NCBI GenBank assembly: GCA_945788205.1
Contig: CALZLE010000412.1
Span: 1 to 10,547, forward strand
From: an uncultured Desulfuromonadales bacterium
GTDB taxonomy: Bacteria; Desulfobacterota; Desulfuromonadia; Desulfuromonadales; Geopsychrobacteraceae
Length of the DNA stretch: 10,547 nt
Direction of reading: 5' to 3'
In this document: piece after piece, positions 7,465 through 10,547 of the stretch
Position numbering within the stretch: position 1 is the first letter of the stretch
Layout of the letters: the number at the start of each line of letters is the position of its first letter
Notes under the pieces: generated by a model
What the model saw: only the letters and a program-made list of their open reading frames with translations
Database searches by the model: none
Told to the model about the DNA's origin: nothing
Position numbers and translations under genes: made by a program

Positions 7465-7552
7465 GCCAGATACAGTTAGGCAGTTCATTGGTGGGCACAG
7501 TTGATGATTATCCTATCTGTGACGGTTACAATAGTAAAGCCCTGTATCTGGC
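7465..7552. promoter_or_regulatory. Candidate MocR operator region: TATCTG half-sites and 11-bp inverted repeat
   Basis: GCCAGATACAG (7465-7475) and CTGTATCTGGC (7542-7552) are exact reverse complements. A further TATCTG at 7514-7519 lies in the same orientation as that at 7545-7550, offset 31 bp, about three helical turns. MocR regulators such as GabR are known to bind widely spaced direct repeats, so this arrangement between a MocR gene and its divergent partner suits autoregulation and control of the DUF2917 gene. TACAAT (7527-7532) between the sites is a possible -10 box for the plus-strand gene, but no -35 with good spacing was found. Confidence 0.5.
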
Positions 7553-7613
7553 CGAAGAATGTTCATTGCGTTTTAATAGGTCAACAGCTTGAAAATGTCA
7601 CGAGGAGGTGGAA

Positions 7614-7880
7614 ATGGAAATTTTACTGCAACAACATGAACTGCTGGATTTGGGGGGCAAACTCCAGAATGTTACCATCGTTTGCCAGTCTGGTTGCTGC
7701 TGGTTAACTCAGACTGGCGACAGCCGTGATCATATTCTGCACGCTGGCAGCCACGTCAAAATCCATTCTCAAGGACGCGTCATTGTGACTGCCAGTGATG
7801 ATTGTCGCCTACGGGTCGTCGCGGATGCAACTGAGGAGAGCAGCGGCCGTTTCTGGCGGGACCTTTGCTGCAATAATTAA
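7614..7880 (+). CDS. DUF2917-family small protein
   Basis: An 88-residue protein resembling DUF2917: an N-terminal strand pattern (LLQQHELLDLGG), then CCWLTQTGDSRDHILHAGS (residues 28-46), corresponding to the family's xVWLTxxGDxxDxxLxPG block, then HSQGRVIVTAS. The fold is expected to be a small all-beta, cupin-like domain; no enzymatic function is established. The ATG at 7614 is chosen over a GTG at 7608 because GAGGAGG (7602-7608) sits 5 nt before it, whereas the GTG overlaps that site. There is no signal peptide or membrane segment. The divergent MocR gene is a recurrent neighbour of this family as I recall, so it may be part of that regulon. It has several cysteines (C24, C28, C29 and two near the C-terminus), more than I would expect for the family. 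Confidence 0.8.
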   Translation: MEILLQQHELLDLGGKLQNVTIVCQSGCCWLTQTGDSRDHILHAGSHVKIHSQGRVIVTASDDCRLRVVADATEESSGRFWRDLCCNN

Positions 7881-7894
7881 CCGGTTCGCTTGCA

Positions 7895-7926
7895 ATTGAG
7901 ACTCCTGCACAGTAAGGAGCCTCAAT
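7895..7926. repeat. 12-bp stem-loop after the DUF2917 gene
   Basis: ATTGAGACTCCT (7895-7906) pairs with AGGAGCCTCAAT (7915-7926) with one mismatch and an 8-nt loop, starting 14 nt after the DUF2917 stop. Its place suggests transcription termination or mRNA 3'-end protection. No T-run follows, so it is not a textbook intrinsic terminator. The rest of 7881-8093 shows no convincing gene. Confidence 0.55.
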
Positions 7927-8093
7927 GCTATCTCCCCGCGACCAGCGTACTGCTGCGGTCAGCAGAAAAGTCGCAGCTGCTTGACCAACTGGTTCCGTAT
8001 GCTGCGGAGATGTCGGAACTTTACCTGTCAGCGACCACAAACCACAGCCGAAGGCTTGCGGGAAATCCTCTTTTCGAAAAAACAGCTCAGCAA

Positions 8094-8342
8094 TTAATCG
8101 AGGTGCGAGTCAAATTCGTGCGGGTGTTTGAGAACCTCGTCGTATTTAACGCGAAAGCCATGGGTCATCTCGCTACAGATGTTGATGTCCCAGCGCTCAC
8201 AGTGCTTATCAACTTCAACCTCAATCATGTCTGGTTCAAAGCCGATCACCCGTCCCTTCACCTGATTGAGCCGGTTTTCCACCCAAACCATATTGCCATC
8301 ATCAAATAACTGGCGTATGCCCTGAAAGTCGGTCCTGTTCAT
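8094..8342 (-). CDS. Small hypothetical protein, 82 aa
   Basis: I do not recognise this family. The 82-residue product is soluble and acidic in its second half, with no signal peptide or membrane helix. The pattern of short hydrophobic strands (NMVWVENR, KGRVIGFEPDMIEVEVD, WDINICSEM, GFRVKYDEV) suggests a small beta-barrel such as an SH3-like fold; this is inference from alternation only. Support for it being real: AAGGA 6 nt before the ATG, an upstream TATAAT box on the same strand, and a protein-like composition. The overlapping plus-strand frame has no good start and crosses the hairpin at 7895. It stands alone, convergent with DUF2917 and divergent from the truncated thiamine-binding gene. 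Confidence 0.7.
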   Translation of the reverse strand: MNRTDFQGIRQLFDDGNMVWVENRLNQVKGRVIGFEPDMIEVEVDKHCERWDINICSEMTHGFRVKYDEVLKHPHEFDSHLD

Positions 8343-8431
8343 GATGCTTCCTTTCTGTGGGCATTGGATTCAGACTGGGGAAAGGGGGGAGGGCCTGATC
8401 CTGTGCCCACCTGCATTTACTTCCTGATTTC

Positions 8432-8437
8432 ATTATA
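8432..8437 (-). promoter_or_regulatory. -10 box (TATAAT) for the 82-aa gene
   Basis: The minus strand reads GAGTATAATG here, a consensus -10 hexamer about 90 nt before the ATG. TTATCC (8455-8460) at 17 nt spacing is a poor -35. The implied leader contains GTGGGCA/TGCCCAC arms (8357-8363 and 8404-8410), too far apart to be persuasive. Confidence 0.4.
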
Positions 8438-8476
8438 CTCGCAACGGCCTGGTTGGATAAAGGTCTGGCAATGAAT

Positions 8477-8506
8477 TTGTCAGCTGGTGAAACAAGCGGT
8501 TATACT
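8477..8506 (+). promoter_or_regulatory. Sigma70-like promoter for the truncated thiamine-binding gene
   Basis: TTGTCA (8477-8482) and TATACT (8501-8506) are 18 nt apart, about 43 nt before the ATG at 8549. Together with CGAGGAG (8536-8542) as ribosome binding site, this indicates that the 5' end of the gene is intact even though its 3' half is missing. Confidence 0.5.
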
Positions 8507-8548
8507 TGGGCGTCTGGAAGGCCCATTCAATTTAACGAGGAGTTTGCG

Positions 8549-8710
8549 ATGAAGGTGATGGTTGATTTATGTGTTGTGCCGCTCGGCGTCGGGGTGTCGG
8601 TTTCAAAGTATGTTGCTCTTTGCCAGCAGGTGCTTGAGGACGCTGGTCTGTCTTTTCAGCTGCACGCGTATGGAACCAACATCGAAGGATTATCTACTAC
8701 ACCTACCTAA
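8549..8710 (+). pseudogene. 3'-truncated MTH1187-family thiamine-binding protein
   Basis: The first 47 residues (MKVMVDLCVVPLGVGVSVSK ... HAYGTNIEG) closely match the N-terminal half of the MTH1187/YkoF-like family (formerly DUF77), small ferredoxin-fold proteins of about 95-100 residues reported to bind thiamine-like ligands. The sequence then changes to LSTTPT and a TAA at 8708-8710, giving only 53 residues. The missing half (the second beta-alpha-beta unit and the dimer surface) is not found in any plus frame downstream, so this is a deletion or insertion junction near 8688-8692 rather than a frameshift. The ATG at 8549 has CGAGGAG 6 nt upstream and matches the family start; the longer frame from 8453 adds unrelated residues. 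A functional short peptide is possible but unlikely. Confidence 0.75.
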
Positions 8711-8844
8711 TGTGTAAACAACTTCCAAGACGTTCATGATTGATCGGTGGATTCGAGCTGATATCATCCTCGATCAATGTCCAACATGTCGATATTTGCA
8801 GGAACTTGCCTGCCGAAACTCACCACCTATTTGATACGCAAACA

Positions 8845-8868
8845 GCCAACTCGAAATGTCGGGTTGGC
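8845..8868. terminator. Hairpin between the truncated gene and the potassium channel gene
   Basis: GCCAACTCG (8845-8853) pairs with CGGGTTGGC (8860-8868), nine pairs including one G-U on the plus strand, with a 6-nt loop. TTCTGGTTTT follows on the plus side and TGTTTGCG on the minus side. It lies 22 bp beyond the channel stop, so it could end that transcript or both. No strong T-run directly abuts the stem. Elsewhere in 8711-8889 I see only an ATTGATCG/CGATCAAT repeat (8739-8746 and 8771-8778). Confidence 0.45.
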
Positions 8869-8889
8869 CGTTCTGGTTTTGTCCGACCA

Positions 8890-10547
8890 TCATTTGAACT
8901 CTTCAGTGAAGCTTTGGCGCTGGGATTCGCTCCCCAACATCACCAGCTCACAATCCGCTTCAAGAACCGTCGAGGCTGTCACCGGGACGACTTGGTCATC
9001 GGACCGGCGCAACGCCAGTACGTTGAGGCCGGTCCGCGCCCGGATATGGCTAGTGGCTAAGAGCTGCCCAGCCAAGCTTGCAGGCATGGGGACATAAAAG
9101 AGGTCGAAACCCTCCCCCAGAATTACGGATTCACGATGCTGCAACAGCGACATAACGGCCTCGGCTCCCAGAGACGGGTAGCTCAGCACAAAGTCGGCAC
9201 CGGCCCGGTGGATCGCTTCTATGTTGCGCTCGTGAGTTATGCGGCTGATCACCCGCAGTTCCGGATTCAGGCGACGATAATATACTGCCAGATAGATATT
9301 CATGGCGTCATCATTGGTGGTGAGCAGCACGCTGGGGGCATCAGCCAACCCCGCCCCCATAAGCAGTTCGCGGTCAGCCGCGTCGCCAATGAACAACTTA
9401 TCAGCGACCCCTTCCAGAGAGGACCGCAGCGCCTCCTCGCGCTCGATCATATGAACAGTCACGCCACGACTGCGGAGGGTTTGAGTAGTCGCGCAGCCAA
9501 CCTTGCCGCCACCGATCACGAGGACCGGGTTGAAATTGGTGTTGTAGATCACCAGGTAAGTGTCGAGACTGGTGACCTGTTCTTCGGAGCCCATCACCAC
9601 CGGAAAGCTCCCGTCGTTAAGGATGGTATCAGGGGTAACCGGGACCATGCGCCCCCGTTCCCACACCGCCACCACATTCAGGCCGAAGGTCTCCCTCAAT
9701 TGCACTTCTTTCAAGGGACGACCGACCAGCGGGGTGTTGTGGACCGGAAACTCGGCGATCAGCAGATCTCCCATCCGTCCGACCACGTGGCAGTGGACAT
9801 GTCCGGCGCTGACACGATTAGCAAGGTGCTGGCCCAGTTGGAGTTTGAGGGGCAGAACGTGATTGCTGCCGGTCAGTTCCAGCAGGTCGATCGACTGCTC
9901 GTGCTCGGCTACCGCAGCGATCGGCACTTGTGGAGAAATATCCCGGATCGTCAGGGTGATATTGGTGTTGATCGTGTCGCTGCAGTTGGCGACCACCATC
10001 CGGGCATGTTCCACCTGCAACGCCTCGTAGGTCGCCCGGTCCTCCACTCGTCCAGTTACCACTGGCTCACCGTCGATGTGCCGCTGTACAGCTTTGACCG
10101 GATCCGGCTCGATCACGAAGTGGGGGATGTTGTGAAGTCTAAGTCGCGCCCGCAACGCCGTGGACAAACTGTCCAAGTTGCACAGAATGACATGACCTTG
10201 AGTGCCGGGGGGGACTGCCCTGGGCGCGTGAAAGCGCATGCGGGATTCCATCCAGGGTGCGTAGAAGAAGCGGATGAATACGAACGGCAGCACGATCAGT
10301 AGCAGCACAACGCCGGTTAGCAGAACCACGATACTGAACATGCGGCCCACATCACTGTGGAAGGTGATGTCGCCGAAGCCGAGGGTCGTCATGACCGTGA
10401 GAGCCCAGTAAACTCCCGTGAGCCAGGAGTGTTCCTGTCCCTCAAAGTGGAACATGACATAGTGGAAACCGACGGCAAACAGCGCCACGGTCACCACCAG
10501 CAGGAGAGAATAGCTGACCCGCGCCCGGCCCAATATTCGGGCGCTGG
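8890..10547 (-). CDS. Two-TM potassium channel with tandem RCK (TrkA-N/TrkA-C) domains, 5' end off window
   Basis: The frame runs from the right edge to a TGA at 8890-8892. The first possible start inside is TTG at 10531-10533, but the frame stays open upstream (ending S-A-R-I-L before it), so the true start is probably outside. Counting from that TTG (547 residues): helix 1 at 8-28, pore loop with the selectivity filter TLGFGD (50-55), helix 2 at 65-90. Then come two RCK units. The first (about 112-320) has a degenerate nucleotide loop, ILCNLDSLS, without the Gly pattern. The second (about 336-547) has an intact GGGKVG (341-346) and a terminal TrkA-C domain. The layout resembles MthK-like channels with duplicated RCK, gated by nucleotides or Ca2+. 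It acts in the inner membrane in K+ flux. Its G/C-rich codons and position just past the truncated gene fit arrival by rearrangement, which is inference. Confidence 0.92.
   Translation of the reverse strand, partial: SARILGRARVSYSLLLVVTVALFAVGFHYVMFHFEGQEHSWLTGVYWALTVMTTLGFGDITFHSDVGRMFSIVVLLTGVVLLLIVLPFVFIRFFYAPWMESRMRFHAPRAVPPGTQGHVILCNLDSLSTALRARLRLHNIPHFVIEPDPVKAVQRHIDGEPVVTGRVEDRATYEALQVEHARMVVANCSDTINTNITLTIRDISPQVPIAAVAEHEQSIDLLELTGSNHVLPLKLQLGQHLANRVSAGHVHCHVVGRMGDLLIAEFPVHNTPLVGRPLKEVQLRETFGLNVVAVWERGRMVPVTPDTILNDGSFPVVMGSEEQVTSLDTYLVIYNTNFNPVLVIGGGKVGCATTQTLRSRGVTVHMIEREEALRSSLEGVADKLFIGDAADRELLMGAGLADAPSVLLTTNDDAMNIYLAVYYRRLNPELRVISRITHERNIEAIHRAGADFVLSYPSLGAEAVMSLLQHRESVILGEGFDLFYVPMPASLAGQLLATSHIRARTGLNVLALRRSDDQVVPVTASTVLEADCELVMLGSESQRQSFTEEFK

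Noticed and set aside
7890..8309. 139-codon plus-strand open frame
   Set aside because: It starts at a TTG without a ribosome binding site, just before a stem-loop, and overlaps the better-supported 82-residue minus-strand gene.
8740..9060. Possible transposase or mobile-element fragment after the truncated gene
   Set aside because: Short frames in 8691-8889 show no transposase motif, and I found no clear terminal repeats or target duplications, so no insertion sequence is called.
9136..10302. 388-codon plus-strand open frame
   Set aside because: It is antisense to the well-supported potassium channel; G/C-rich codons there suppress stops in the opposite frame. The translation has no recognisable domain.

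Overview
The window looks like a chromosomal stretch from an anaerobic, deltaproteobacterial-type bacterium, most plausibly a relative of Geobacter, Desulfuromonas or Pelobacter. This is inferred from gene content: a multi-subunit soluble formate dehydrogenase, a DUF2917 gene beside a MocR-type regulator, and an MTH1187-type thiamine-binding protein fragment. No rRNA, tRNA, CRISPR array or intact insertion sequence is visible.

Region 1 (1-1976) is a divergent pair. On the minus strand is an AraC-type helix-turn-helix fused to an O6-alkylguanine-DNA alkyltransferase (Ada-like but without the N-terminal zinc/phosphotriester domain); it is open at the left edge. On the plus strand is a ten-helix EamA/DMT transporter. 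The gap between them holds a perfect 17-bp inverted repeat with a 15-nt loop and a second 7-bp inverted repeat close to the transporter start.

Region 2 (1989-5886) is a tightly coupled three-gene minus-strand operon with overlapping start/stop codons: a FAD/[2Fe-2S] NAD(P)-reductase subunit of the HydG/AsrB type, a cysteine-type molybdopterin formate dehydrogenase, and a two-[4Fe-4S] subunit of the HydB/AsrA type. Together they read as a cytoplasmic formate:NAD(P) oxidoreductase that uses the electron-transfer module usually seen with group 3b NiFe hydrogenases or anaerobic sulfite reductase. A sigma70-like promoter lies in front, with a GTATACG-N7-CGTATAC inverted repeat over its -10 element.

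Region 3 (5949-7880) has a MocR-family regulator (GntR winged helix plus PLP aminotransferase fold) divergent from a DUF2917 gene. The shared intergenic region carries three TATCTG half-sites, two of them within an exact 11-bp inverted repeat.

Region 4 (7881-8889) is gene-poor: a hairpin, an unrecognised 82-residue minus-strand gene with a TATAAT box, and a 3'-truncated gene of the MTH1187 thiamine-binding family whose promoter and ribosome binding site look intact. The homology stops abruptly near 8690, which suggests a rearrangement junction.

Region 5 (8890-10547) is a minus-strand two-helix potassium channel with tandem RCK/TrkA domains, open at the right edge. Its codons look more G/C-rich than those of its neighbours.
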